The notes beneath the pieces were generated by a model that saw only the letters and a program-made list of their open reading frames with translations, made no database searches and was not told where the DNA came from. DNA of 64,000 nt from Dehalococcoides mccartyi (GTDB lineage Bacteria > Chloroflexota > Dehalococcoidia > Dehalococcoidales > Dehalococcoidaceae): positions 372,001 through 436,000 of the forward strand of contig NZ_CP013074.1 of the NCBI RefSeq assembly GCF_001889305.1. The letters run 5' to 3'. The position numbers and the translations under genes were made by a program. Positions 37,685-45,538 of this stretch are shown here, in pieces (the first letter of the stretch is position 1; every line of letters begins with the position of its first letter).

Positions 37685-38113
37685 CTAACGGCGGTTGTAG
37701 TGCACCAGTTCGCTTTCGCTGAAGAACAGGCTTATTTCGTGTTTGGCATTTTCAGCCGAGTCTGAGCCGTGAACGGTATTCTGCTCTATATTTATACCCA
37801 AATCTCCCCGTACAGTACCCTTTTCAGATTTGGCAGGGTCAGTTGCCCCCATAGCCTTGCGCATTTTCTCGACGGCATTTTCGCCCTCAAAAACAGCGGC
37901 TACAATAGGGCCTGAGGTGATGTAAGTGACCAAATCCTTGAAAAAGGGGCGTTCCCGGTGGGGGGCATAGTGCTTGTCAGCTAAAACGGCGTCCATCTGG
38001 AGCATCCGCAGGCCAATCATTTTCAGCCCCAGTTTTTCCATTCTGCCCAGTATTTCGCCGGACAGGCCGCGGTTAACGCCGTCAGGCTTAACCAGTAAAA
38101 GTGTTCTTTCCAT
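37685..38113 (-). CDS. ndk: Nucleoside-diphosphate kinase
   Basis: Ndk equalises nucleoside triphosphate pools through a phosphohistidine. The 142 residues begin ERTLLLVKPDGVNRGLSGEI. The active-site His is in NTVHGSDSAENAKHEISLFF near the C-terminus, with GATDPAKSEKGTVRGDLG before it. It is the last gene of the leftward thiL-tsaE-tsaB run. Confidence 0.97.
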   Translation of the reverse strand: MERTLLLVKPDGVNRGLSGEILGRMEKLGLKMIGLRMLQMDAVLADKHYAPHRERPFFKDLVTYITSGPIVAAVFEGENAVEKMRKAMGATDPAKSEKGTVRGDLGINIEQNTVHGSDSAENAKHEISLFFSESELVHYNRR

Positions 38114-38122
38114 ATTTCTCCT

Positions 38123-39493
38123 TTATTTAGCGCCGGCCAAACCTATAAAACCGGCTATATCTTCTACACTAATCTTGCCCAGGGTGTCAACTATCATATC
38201 AGCTTCGCTCAGGGCTTGGGGTTGCTGGCTGTTAGTAACAGCTATGCATTTCATACCGGCTTTCTTGGCGGCTTCCACTCCGGCGGGTGCGTCTTCTATT
38301 ACCAGGCACTCTTCCGGGCTGGCGCACAGTCTGGCGGCCGAGAGTAAGAATACCTGGGGGTTGGGCTTGCCCTTGGTGACATCTTTTTCGCTGACTGTAG
38401 CCAGGAAGTAGTCCCCTATACCCAGTTTGGTCATAACCAGCTTGATATTGGCCAGCGGTGCCGAAGATGCAATAGCCATGCGGTAACCGGCTGTTTTCAG
38501 GGATTTTAAAAGTTCTATCACACCGGGAAATAGCTTTATCTCCTGTCCGGCGTATTCACGGAAAAGGTGTTCCTTGCGGTCAGCCAGAGTGTGGATGGTA
38601 TCCGCGTCTGATTTTTCACCCAGCACCGAGTAAATTATCATGTCATTCCGCAGGCCGAAGGTACGGTAAAAATCTGCTTCGGAAAAAGTATAACCTATCT
38701 CCGCAAAAGTAGTCTGCCATGCCCGCATATGAAAGGGGGCGGAATCTGCAATTACCCCGTCCATATCCCAGATAACGGCTTTGTTTTGGGAGAGCGGCAG
38801 GCCGGTGCGGTGTTTGCGGGGGGATATCTGGGGGCGGCGCAGGTAAAGCGGCTGCAAACCGGCAGGGCTGTCAGTCAGGCCGTCTTCAATCCTCTTTTTA
38901 GCCAGCCGTGCCAGCGAGGCTGCCCTTGAAGGGCGTATATCAGCCGGGGCAAATACTGTTTTTTTATCTCCAAGCAGGGTCTTAAGTTCGGCTTGGCTGG
39001 TTTGGCTTATCGGCCCGCAGATAACACAGGGTTCACTGACTTCAGCGGCCAAATCAGCCAGATTGGTGATATAGGGTTTAGCCACTTCTTTTAAGCCGTC
39101 TCCGTCCTTTTGGTAAACTGCTGCGGCATATTCCTGCTGACCTGAGGGCAGTAATGCCCACACCTTAAGGCCGCTTGCCAGATAGGGGTAGGCGGCCAGT
39201 TCCAGTGTGCCGATACCGCACAGGGGGATATCCAGAGCAAAAGCCAGGCTTTTGGCGGTACTCAGGCCTACTCTTAAGCCGTTAAAACTGCCCGGCCCTA
39301 TAGAAACCGCAATAGCGTTAGCGTCTTTAAGGACCAGACCAGCTGACTCAAGCAACCAGTTCAGCCGGGGCAACAGCTCTACCGTCTGGTTCTGGTGACT
39401 GAGCCAGTTGTACTGGGCCACTATTTCATTATCTTTAAGGATAGCCAGCCCGGTATCCGGGGTGGCAGTATCAATGGCTATTAAAACCGGCAT
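38123..39493 (-). CDS. tsaB: TsaB fused to a HAD-family hydrolase
   Basis: The 456-residue protein has two parts. Residues 1-225 are TsaB, the platform subunit for the t6A37 tRNA modification (LIAIDTATPDTGLAIL; IAVSIGPGSFNGLRVGLSTA). Residues about 238-450 are a HAD phosphatase/mutase of the beta-phosphoglucomutase type: nucleophile WDMDGVIADS, then IASSAPLANI, a Lys in KGKPNPQVFL, and VIEDAPAGVEAAKKAG. The linker is RPQISPRKHRTGLPLSQ. No stop or start separates the halves. It overlaps tsaE by 23 bases. A one-off fusion by sequencing frameshift is unlikely because both domains are complete. Confidence 0.92.
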   Translation of the reverse strand: MPVLIAIDTATPDTGLAILKDNEIVAQYNWLSHQNQTVELLPRLNWLLESAGLVLKDANAIAVSIGPGSFNGLRVGLSTAKSLAFALDIPLCGIGTLELAAYPYLASGLKVWALLPSGQQEYAAAVYQKDGDGLKEVAKPYITNLADLAAEVSEPCVICGPISQTSQAELKTLLGDKKTVFAPADIRPSRAASLARLAKKRIEDGLTDSPAGLQPLYLRRPQISPRKHRTGLPLSQNKAVIWDMDGVIADSAPFHMRAWQTTFAEIGYTFSEADFYRTFGLRNDMIIYSVLGEKSDADTIHTLADRKEHLFREYAGQEIKLFPGVIELLKSLKTAGYRMAIASSAPLANIKLVMTKLGIGDYFLATVSEKDVTKGKPNPQVFLLSAARLCASPEECLVIEDAPAGVEAAKKAGMKCIAVTNSQQPQALSEADMIVDTLGKISVEDIAGFIGLAGAK

Positions 39494-39962
39494 CCTTTAC
39501 CCTCTGTGAAATCTCATTTAACAGCTCTTCATAGCGGATACCCCAGGCATATAGGGTCAGCTCACGTTTATCATCATCAAGATAGGCTATTTCTATCCGC
39601 AGGTTTTCTGAAGGCAGCAGTTCGTCGGCTTTATCAGCCCACTCTACCACAGTTACTCCGCTGCCGTACAAATAGTCATCCAGACCCAGTTCTTCTATCT
39701 CTTCGCTCAGGTCCAGACGGTATAAATCTATGTGATACAAAGGTAAACGTCCGTACATCTCACGCACGAGCACAAATGAAGGGCTCAAGGCATTTTCGGT
39801 AATATCCAGTCCCTTTGCCAGTCCCTGGGTCAGGTTAGTTTTGCCTGCTCCAAGGTTTCCCACCAGGAAGATAATATCCCCGGCTGATGCCAGTTCGCCT
39901 ATTATCTTTCCCAGATCCTGGGTTTGCTGGGTACTGTGACTCACCAGTTCAAGTTGATTCAT
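39471..39962 (-). CDS. tsaE: tRNA threonylcarbamoyladenosine synthesis ATPase
   Basis: TsaE is the ATPase that drives t6A formation with TsaB and TsaD. The 163 residues have Walker A FLVGNLGAGKTNLTQGLAKG near residue 40, then SPSFVLVREM, the YHIDLYRL segment and VVEWADKADELLP. It overlaps thiL by four bases upstream and tsaB downstream, so all three are translationally coupled. Confidence 0.95.
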   Translation of the reverse strand: MNQLELVSHSTQQTQDLGKIIGELASAGDIIFLVGNLGAGKTNLTQGLAKGLDITENALSPSFVLVREMYGRLPLYHIDLYRLDLSEEIEELGLDDYLYGSGVTVVEWADKADELLPSENLRIEIAYLDDDKRELTLYAWGIRYEELLNEISQRVKDAGFNSH

Positions 39963-40969
39963 TTTGGTTTCTTAAAATGCTCCCAGCCGTTCTTTCCCGG
40001 CTGAAGGGCCCTCCCATCTTTATCCATTAATCTTAATTCCTCCGGTTTACCCGGAATAATCTCACCTATGACAGTAACCGGTATAGGACTCTGCACCGAA
40101 ATTTGCTCTATCACCTCGGCAGAGGCGGTAAACAACAGTTCGTAATCTTCACCCCCGTAAAGGGCCATGTTTTGGGCTTGAAAGGGGTAGCAAAGACGCA
40201 GGCTGGGGTGGAGGGGCAGCTTACCAAGATCAATTCTGGCACTTACCCGGCTCTGCCTGAGTACATGCCCAAGGTCAATCACCAGCCCATCACTAATATC
40301 TATACAGCAACGGACGCCCTCTTTAACCAGCAACCTGGCTTCATTTATCCGCGGTTCAGGGCGGTAAAAGGAGCGGTAAAATATCTCACGACTTTCGTCA
40401 GGGACTTTTGTTTGGTTTAGCAGCATATCCAAACCGGCAGCAGCACTGCCCAGATAACCGGTAACAGCTATTTTCTGCCCTGCCTGAGCAGCATTTCTGG
40501 TAAGCAGGCGGTTCGGGTTTTCCACCGAACCCAGCAAAGTGACAGCCAGGTTTATTATGGATGACTGGTTGGTATCACCGGCTATTATAGCAATCTGGTA
40601 TTTTTCAGCCAGACTGTACATGGCGTTATAGCAGTCTGTCACGCTGGAAACGAGCGTATCCGGCGGCAGGTCAATATTAACTATGGCATATTGAGGGACT
40701 CCCCCCATGGCGGCAATATCGCTCATATTTATTGCCATGGCTTTGTAACCCAAATCTGCCCAGCAAAGCATGTTGCGGTTGAAATGTACGTTTTCAATCA
40801 GGCTGTCCACGGTGACCAGCTGATATCCCTGCGGCAGAAAAACAGCGGCATCATCACCAATATCAATTATTAAGTTTTCACGGGCAGGGGTGTTTACAGC
40901 AGACTTTTGGTGTAAAAGATTGTTCAGCTTGTCTATCAGCTGGCATTCGCCTATGTCAGAAACCTTCAT
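39959..40969 (-). CDS. thiL: Thiamine-monophosphate kinase
   Basis: ThiL phosphorylates thiamine monophosphate to the active cofactor. The 336 residues show IIDIGDDAAVFLP, VTVDSLIENVHFNRN, LGYKAMAINMSDIAAMGG, IAIIAGDTNQSS and CIDISDGLVIDLGH, the standard metal- and nucleotide-binding motifs. It is the first gene of the leftward group ending at ndk. No TPP riboswitch is evident upstream. Confidence 0.95.
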   Translation of the reverse strand: MKVSDIGECQLIDKLNNLLHQKSAVNTPARENLIIDIGDDAAVFLPQGYQLVTVDSLIENVHFNRNMLCWADLGYKAMAINMSDIAAMGGVPQYAIVNIDLPPDTLVSSVTDCYNAMYSLAEKYQIAIIAGDTNQSSIINLAVTLLGSVENPNRLLTRNAAQAGQKIAVTGYLGSAAAGLDMLLNQTKVPDESREIFYRSFYRPEPRINEARLLVKEGVRCCIDISDGLVIDLGHVLRQSRVSARIDLGKLPLHPSLRLCYPFQAQNMALYGGEDYELLFTASAEVIEQISVQSPIPVTVIGEIIPGKPEELRLMDKDGRALQPGKNGWEHFKKPK

Positions 40970-41089
40970 AATGCAAAGATTATACCATTTTTCATGCGGT
41001 GCCTGCAGTGCTGAAAATAGTCATTTTGTAAAATTCAGGGGGTGGTTTTTCAGATTTGGCTTACGTATGAGTTGCGAATGGGGTCAACC

Positions 41090-41118
41090 TTGACAATTAA
41101 TACATTGAGGAATATGAT
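41090..41118 (+). promoter_or_regulatory. Consensus promoter ahead of the prenyl-cyclitol operon
   Basis: TTGACA and TATGAT are separated by 17 bases, the strongest -35 in the window. Transcription should start near 41125, leaving a 135-base leader that contains a terminator hairpin. Confidence 0.72.
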
Positions 41119-41131
41119 TGGTCTTTGAAAT

Positions 41132-41156
41132 CGCCATCAATATGGCGTTTTTATTT
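41132..41156 (+). terminator. Promoter-proximal intrinsic terminator (possible attenuator)
   Basis: CGCCAT, the loop CAAT and ATGGCG are followed by TTTTTATTT. It starts about seven bases after the predicted transcript start. No rightward gene lies upstream for it to end, so it either attenuates the following operon or ends a roughly 30-nt RNA. Confidence 0.68.
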
Positions 41157-41259
41157 GGCACTTACTCAAAAAAGCTGAGTTTTGTCATTGCTAACTCTCC
41201 GTTTCAATGACTTCAGATACGGTATATGTTTAAATAAATGCTTCAAAAGGTGATAGCTG

Positions 41260-42036
41260 ATGAGTAGTTTGGCCGAAGCGCCTATCCAGGATCCCGGATT
41301 TGACTCTGAAGAGGCGCATAAACGTAAACAGTACATGGTTGACTTGTTCGTAGTTCAAGCGAAAAACTATGATTTCCACGATGATGTCTTCGGGCTTTAT
41401 GCCCACCGTTTTTGGATGCGGACTGTTCTTAAGATTGTCGGTAAGTTTGTGAAAGGCCGCACCAGTACCAAAATGCTTGATTTGGCTTGCGGCACCGGCT
41501 TTGTTACCTTCAATACGGCCCGGAACTTCGAAAACATTGATATAGACTCCTTTGATATCAGCCCCGATATGCTGGCGGTTGCCAAGGAGCGTTACGAAAA
41601 GTATTTCAAAGGGCGGAGTATAAAGTTCTGGCAGGGTGATGCCGAAGTTCCCTTTGGCGAAGAGAAATACAATTTGATAACCACCAGTTTCGCTTACCGC
41701 AACTTTGCCAACAAAGGGCTGGCTACCGAGAATGTTTTCCGTGCCTTGAAACCGGGCGGTCTCTTTATTATTCAGGACCTTACCAAACCTGAACACCACC
41801 CCATGCGCGGACTGTATATATTCTATATGAAGTATATTTTGCCTTTGTTTACCAGTATTTTGGGTACCGAAAAATCGGCTGCCCGCTGGCTTTATAAATC
41901 TGCTATGATGATGCCCACTAACGGGCAAATTGTAAAACTAATGGAAAGCAAAGGCTTTGAAAAATGCCAGTATAAGAGCTTGTCGCTGGGTATTGCCTGC
42001 GTAATCTGGGGCTATAAACCGGAGAAATCAGAATAA
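41260..42036 (+). CDS. UbiE/MenG-like SAM-dependent methyltransferase (first copy)
   Basis: The 258-residue class I methyltransferase has motif I KMLDLACGTGFVTFNTA near residue 71, acidic motif II in IDIDSFDISPDMLAVAKERY, and the post-motif LKPGGLFIIQDLTKPEH seen in UbiE/MenG C-methyltransferases of quinone rings. The N-terminal 60 residues (DPGFDSEEAHKRKQYMVDLF) are shared with the next gene. It opens a five-gene operon with a cyclase and prenyltransferase. A quinone-ring-like substrate is inferred from context. Confidence 0.85.
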   Translation: MSSLAEAPIQDPGFDSEEAHKRKQYMVDLFVVQAKNYDFHDDVFGLYAHRFWMRTVLKIVGKFVKGRTSTKMLDLACGTGFVTFNTARNFENIDIDSFDISPDMLAVAKERYEKYFKGRSIKFWQGDAEVPFGEEKYNLITTSFAYRNFANKGLATENVFRALKPGGLFIIQDLTKPEHHPMRGLYIFYMKYILPLFTSILGTEKSAARWLYKSAMMMPTNGQIVKLMESKGFEKCQYKSLSLGIACVIWGYKPEKSE

Positions 42037-42037
42037 A

Positions 42038-42805
42038 ATGAGCAGTGTAGATGTGAATGTGAAAGACCCCGGTTTTGAGTCTGAAGAGGCTCAGGCCCGC
42101 AAACGTTATATGCTTCAGTTATTTGGTTTTCAGGCCAAACATTATGACCTGCATGATGATATTATGGGTTTGGGTATTCATCGCCGCTGGGGCAAAGAGA
42201 TGGTTTTGGAGATACTGACCTATACCCGCAATATGCCGCAGGTAAAAATGCTGGACCTTGCGTGCGGTACGGGTTTTGTTACCTTTAATACTTTGCGCTA
42301 CATGAAAAATGTGGATATAGACGCCTTTGATATCACCCCCGAAATGGTGGAAGTAGCCAAGGGACGTCTCAAGAAGAATTATCCGGACCGCAACGTGAAA
42401 TTCTGGGTGGGTGATGCCGAAATACCCTACGGTGATGCCAAATACGATGTTATCGGCACTTGCTTTGCCTTCCGCAATTTTGCCAACAAAAATCTGGCTG
42501 CCTCTAATATCTTCAAAGCACTTAAACCGGGCGGTCTGCTGGTTTTACAGGATATGACCAAACCCGAAAAACAGCCTTTCCGCGGTATTTACCTGTTTGC
42601 CTTGAAGAATCTGATGCCCATTATGGCTCGGATAATTGGTACAGAAAAAAAGTCTGCCCGTTATCTGGCAAATTCGGTGTTGGCCATGCCTAGTAACGCG
42701 GAAATAATGGCTATACTCCAAAATCAGGGTTTTATAAATATCAAATCCCACTATCAGAGTGGCGGTATGGGTACACTGACTGTTGCCTATAAGCCGGAGA
42801 ATTAG
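42038..42805 (+). CDS. UbiE/MenG-like SAM-dependent methyltransferase (second copy)
   Basis: A tandem paralog of the preceding gene, 255 residues, starting one base after its stop. It keeps the same plan: DPGFESEEAQARKRYMLQLFGFQAKHYD, split by a conserved gap, then MLDLACGTGFVTFNTLRY, IDAFDITPEMVEVAKG and LKPGGLLVLQDMTKPE. The C-terminal 40 residues differ most, as would fit a second methylation site. The duplication looks old, with many differences throughout. Confidence 0.85.
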   Translation: MSSVDVNVKDPGFESEEAQARKRYMLQLFGFQAKHYDLHDDIMGLGIHRRWGKEMVLEILTYTRNMPQVKMLDLACGTGFVTFNTLRYMKNVDIDAFDITPEMVEVAKGRLKKNYPDRNVKFWVGDAEIPYGDAKYDVIGTCFAFRNFANKNLAASNIFKALKPGGLLVLQDMTKPEKQPFRGIYLFALKNLMPIMARIIGTEKKSARYLANSVLAMPSNAEIMAILQNQGFINIKSHYQSGGMGTLTVAYKPEN

Positions 42806-42807
42806 AC

Positions 42808-43902
42808 ATGGGTAAAGTGGATACACTGGCTTATGACATTGGGAATAACCGTACCCGTCACGTATATATAGGCAACGATATACTGAATAGTCTGCCGGAA
42901 TATGCACGTGAACTGAATGCGGACAAATTTTTTATTATTACCGATTCCAATCTTGAAAATATCCTGAAGGATAAAATCAAAGATTTGCTTTCCGGGGTGA
43001 CCGAAACCCACCTGTTGGCTTTCCCTGCCGGTGAAGCCTCAAAAACTCTGTCTACTCTGGAAGACATAGGCTCAAAAATCCTTGACCTTAGGGCTACCAA
43101 ATCTAGCGTTATCGTCTGCCTGGGGGGCGGGGTAGTGGGTAATCTGGGCGGCCTGACCGCCGCACTCCTTTTCAGGGGTTTGCGCTTTTTCCATATTCCT
43201 ACCACCATGGTTGCTCAGATAGACAGTGCCATTGGCCAGAAACAGGCTGTTAACTACAAAATGGGTAAAAACCTGTTCGGCCAGTATTATGCCCCGGAGT
43301 TTGTCTTTATAGATTTTGATTTTCTCCGGACTTTGCCCGAACGCCAGATACGGGCCGGTTTGGCCGAATCTGTGAAACACGGCTTGTGTCAGGAGTCCTC
43401 CTTTTTTGACTATATAGAAGAACATGCCGGTGATTATTCGCCGAAAGTTATAGATTACATCTCCCGCCACACCATAGAGCTTAAGCTGGAGCTGCTTAAG
43501 ATTGACCCGTTTGAGGGTAAGCTTGACCCCCAGCTGGAGCTTGGACATACTATAGGCCATGCGGTGGAGATTATTAAAAACGGCCAGCTTTTGCATGGTG
43601 AGTCTATTGCTATAGGTATGGTGGCTGAGGCCGCCCTTTCCTGTGAAATGGGTTATATGAAGCCCGAACTGGCCGCTAAAATAGAGCGTATTTTCAAGAA
43701 GCTGGGTTTGCCCACTCGTATTCCGGCGGATGTTCCTCTAGAAGGGGTGATGGAAGCCCTTCGCTATGATAACAAACGCCGTACTGCCCGTACAGACTTC
43801 TTTTTGCTTGAGGATTTTACCCGCTTCCACAAGGAAAATGGTAAAATAGGTACCAAGGTTTCTGAAGAGGTTTTAAAGAAAGTTCTTGAAAGCGCTTACT
43901 AG
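42808..43902 (+). CDS. Sugar-phosphate cyclase of the AroB superfamily, DOI-synthase-like
   Basis: The 364-residue protein has the dehydroquinate synthase fold, with metal ligands Glu187 (AESVKHG), His247 (GHTIGHA) and His263 (LLHGES). NAD-loop and substrate residues depart from AroB. GGGVVGNLGG has Asn112 where AroB has Asp. KQAVN (Lys145) replaces KTGVN. LELGHTIGH has Glu244 where AroB has Asn, and the Arg that binds the DAHP carboxylate is missing. These features match, from memory, 2-deoxy-scyllo-inosose synthase, which uses glucose 6-phosphate. It lies two bases after the methyltransferase and overlaps the prenyltransferase. An actual product is not proven. Confidence 0.8.
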   Translation: MGKVDTLAYDIGNNRTRHVYIGNDILNSLPEYARELNADKFFIITDSNLENILKDKIKDLLSGVTETHLLAFPAGEASKTLSTLEDIGSKILDLRATKSSVIVCLGGGVVGNLGGLTAALLFRGLRFFHIPTTMVAQIDSAIGQKQAVNYKMGKNLFGQYYAPEFVFIDFDFLRTLPERQIRAGLAESVKHGLCQESSFFDYIEEHAGDYSPKVIDYISRHTIELKLELLKIDPFEGKLDPQLELGHTIGHAVEIIKNGQLLHGESIAIGMVAEAALSCEMGYMKPELAAKIERIFKKLGLPTRIPADVPLEGVMEALRYDNKRRTARTDFFLLEDFTRFHKENGKIGTKVSEEVLKKVLESAY

Positions 43903-44806
43903 CGAACGGTCGGATTTTCAGGATTGGATACAGGCCGCCCGTCTCAAATTTTTACCTCAGGGTGTAATGCCGGTGGTATTAGCCGGTGCTTTGGCTTTTT
44001 CCGAGGGTACGTTTGATATTGCCAATTTTGTCGTGGCTTTTTCAGCCGCTGCTGCTGTCCAGATTGGCCTTACCATGTTTAACGATACTCTTGATTATGT
44101 TTACGGTACTGATTGCAAACCTATAGATGCTAAAAACCCCTTTTCCGGAGGGAGCGGGGTATTCACCTGCGGGATTATAAAACCCCGCCAGTCGCTTTTG
44201 GTTATCTTCTCTCTGTATTTCTTCGCCCTGCTGTGTGCCATTTATATGGCGCTGGATATGGGCTGGGGAGTTATGTGGATTGCCATTATAGGTGCAGCTA
44301 TTTCCATACTGTACTCTGCTAAACCTTTGCGGCTTGCTTACCACGGTCTGGGCGAACTTATGATGCTTATCGGTTACGGGCCGGTGCTGACCGCCTGGGG
44401 GTATTTTGTTCATACCGGTATGGTTAGTTCGGATATACTGCTGATAGGTGTTATACCGGGTTTGTGTATGTGGGCAATGATACTTATAAATGAGATACCT
44501 GATTATCTGGAAGATCGGGCAGCCGGCAAACGTAACTTGACTTACCGCTTAGGGCCAAAAAATGCCAAGAATCTGTTTTTTATTTCATTGCTAGTCCTAT
44601 ATGCTTATATACTGGCGCTGGTTTTCAACGGGATAATGCCGCCTCTTTCCGCTGTATCTTTAGGTGGTATTCCTCTGGCTGTTATGGCCGTCAGGATTGC
44701 TCACCGTTATTATAATGACCCCATAAAGGTAGCCATGGCCAATAAATTGATGGTCATAATATATTCGGTCACAACTGCTACGGTGGCCATAGGGATGTTG
44801 ACATAA
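43886..44806 (+). CDS. UbiA/MenA-type membrane prenyltransferase
   Basis: The 306-residue polytopic enzyme transfers a prenyl chain to an aromatic or similar acceptor. Both Asp-rich motifs are present: NDTLDYVYGTD from residue 66 and NEIPDYLEDRAAGKR from residue 202. YSAKPLRLAYHGLGE lies between them, closest in style to MenA. It starts at TTG 43886 inside the cyclase gene (17-base overlap) and its stop overlaps the next ATG. The acceptor is unknown; the neighbouring cyclase and methyltransferases suggest a cyclitol-derived ring. Confidence 0.88.
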   Translation: MKALTSERSDFQDWIQAARLKFLPQGVMPVVLAGALAFSEGTFDIANFVVAFSAAAAVQIGLTMFNDTLDYVYGTDCKPIDAKNPFSGGSGVFTCGIIKPRQSLLVIFSLYFFALLCAIYMALDMGWGVMWIAIIGAAISILYSAKPLRLAYHGLGELMMLIGYGPVLTAWGYFVHTGMVSSDILLIGVIPGLCMWAMILINEIPDYLEDRAAGKRNLTYRLGPKNAKNLFFISLLVLYAYILALVFNGIMPPLSAVSLGGIPLAVMAVRIAHRYYNDPIKVAMANKLMVIIYSVTTATVAIGMLT

Positions 44807-45408
44807 TGGTAGCCCCCAGTTTTTTTGAAAAAGTTGCTCCGGTATACGAATTTTTAACCCGTATGTTTATGCTGGGTACATTTGAAAGTGCCCGTGACAG
44901 AATGCTTAACGAAGATACCTCGTCTTTCAGTGTCCTTGACCTGTGTACCGGTACTGGGTATATTGCTAACAAGATAGAAGCAAAGCGGATTGTAGGTTTA
45001 GACCAGTCTGTCCAGATGATGGCCCTTAATGACCGCACCAAACGCCCCAACAAAACTCTGGTACGGGGAAATGCCTATCATCTGCCGTTTGAAGACGGTG
45101 AGTTTGAGCGCATTTATTGCTCCAGTGCCAGCCATGAATTCAAGCTCTTCGGCAAGGTACTGGCGGAGTGTTTCCGTACCTTGAAGCCTGGCGGCAAGGT
45201 GGCTGTTTATGACATTTACCAGCCCAAAAACAAGTTTTATTCTCTGATAGTCAATACTATATACCGTTATCCTGTTGAACATAATATTATGTGGGTGCAT
45301 ACGCTAGAGGAATGGCGCAAGCTTTTGACTGAAGCCGGCTTTGAGGTGGAGGAACTGGAAGCTGTCAGGGGGGTATTTGTTTTTGTTCGGGCTCGAAAGC
45401 CCGCTTAA
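44806..45408 (+). CDS. Third class I SAM methyltransferase of the operon
   Basis: The 200-residue protein is a short UbiE/COQ5-like methyltransferase with motif I SVLDLCTGTGYIANKI, the acidic strand end in KRIVGLDQSVQMM, AYHLPFEDGEFERIYC and FRTLKPGGKVAVYDIY. It lacks the longer N-terminus of the first two copies and is only distantly similar. Its ATG overlaps the prenyltransferase stop (TAATG), so it is translationally coupled. A terminator follows 27 bases later and closes the operon. Confidence 0.86.
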   Translation: MVAPSFFEKVAPVYEFLTRMFMLGTFESARDRMLNEDTSSFSVLDLCTGTGYIANKIEAKRIVGLDQSVQMMALNDRTKRPNKTLVRGNAYHLPFEDGEFERIYCSSASHEFKLFGKVLAECFRTLKPGGKVAVYDIYQPKNKFYSLIVNTIYRYPVEHNIMWVHTLEEWRKLLTEAGFEVEELEAVRGVFVFVRARKPA

Positions 45409-45434
45409 ACAATTAGAGGTTAGATATATATTAC

Positions 45435-45462
45435 AAACAGGCCTTCTTAAAAGGCCTGTTTT
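45435..45462 (+). terminator. Terminator of the prenyl-cyclitol operon
   Basis: AAACAGGCCTT pairs with AAGGCCTGTTT, followed by TATTTTTTT. Confidence 0.9.
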
Positions 45463-45505
45463 ATTTTTTTATAACAGATACTGCCAAAAGCGGACAGTTC
45501 CCCAC

Positions 45506-45533
45506 TTAACAAATTACACCCTTATGGTATCAT
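45506..45533 (+). promoter_or_regulatory. Promoter of the phosphoesterase gene
   Basis: TTAACA and TATCAT are 16 bases apart. The -10 ends only five bases before the ATG at 45539, so the start codon would sit at or next to the first transcribed base. Confidence 0.42.
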
Positions 45534-45538
45534 TAGGT

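Noticed and set aside
45341-45538. Upstream extension of the phosphoesterase frame
   Set aside because: It would overlap the preceding methyltransferase gene and read through the operon terminator; homology starts at ATG 45539.
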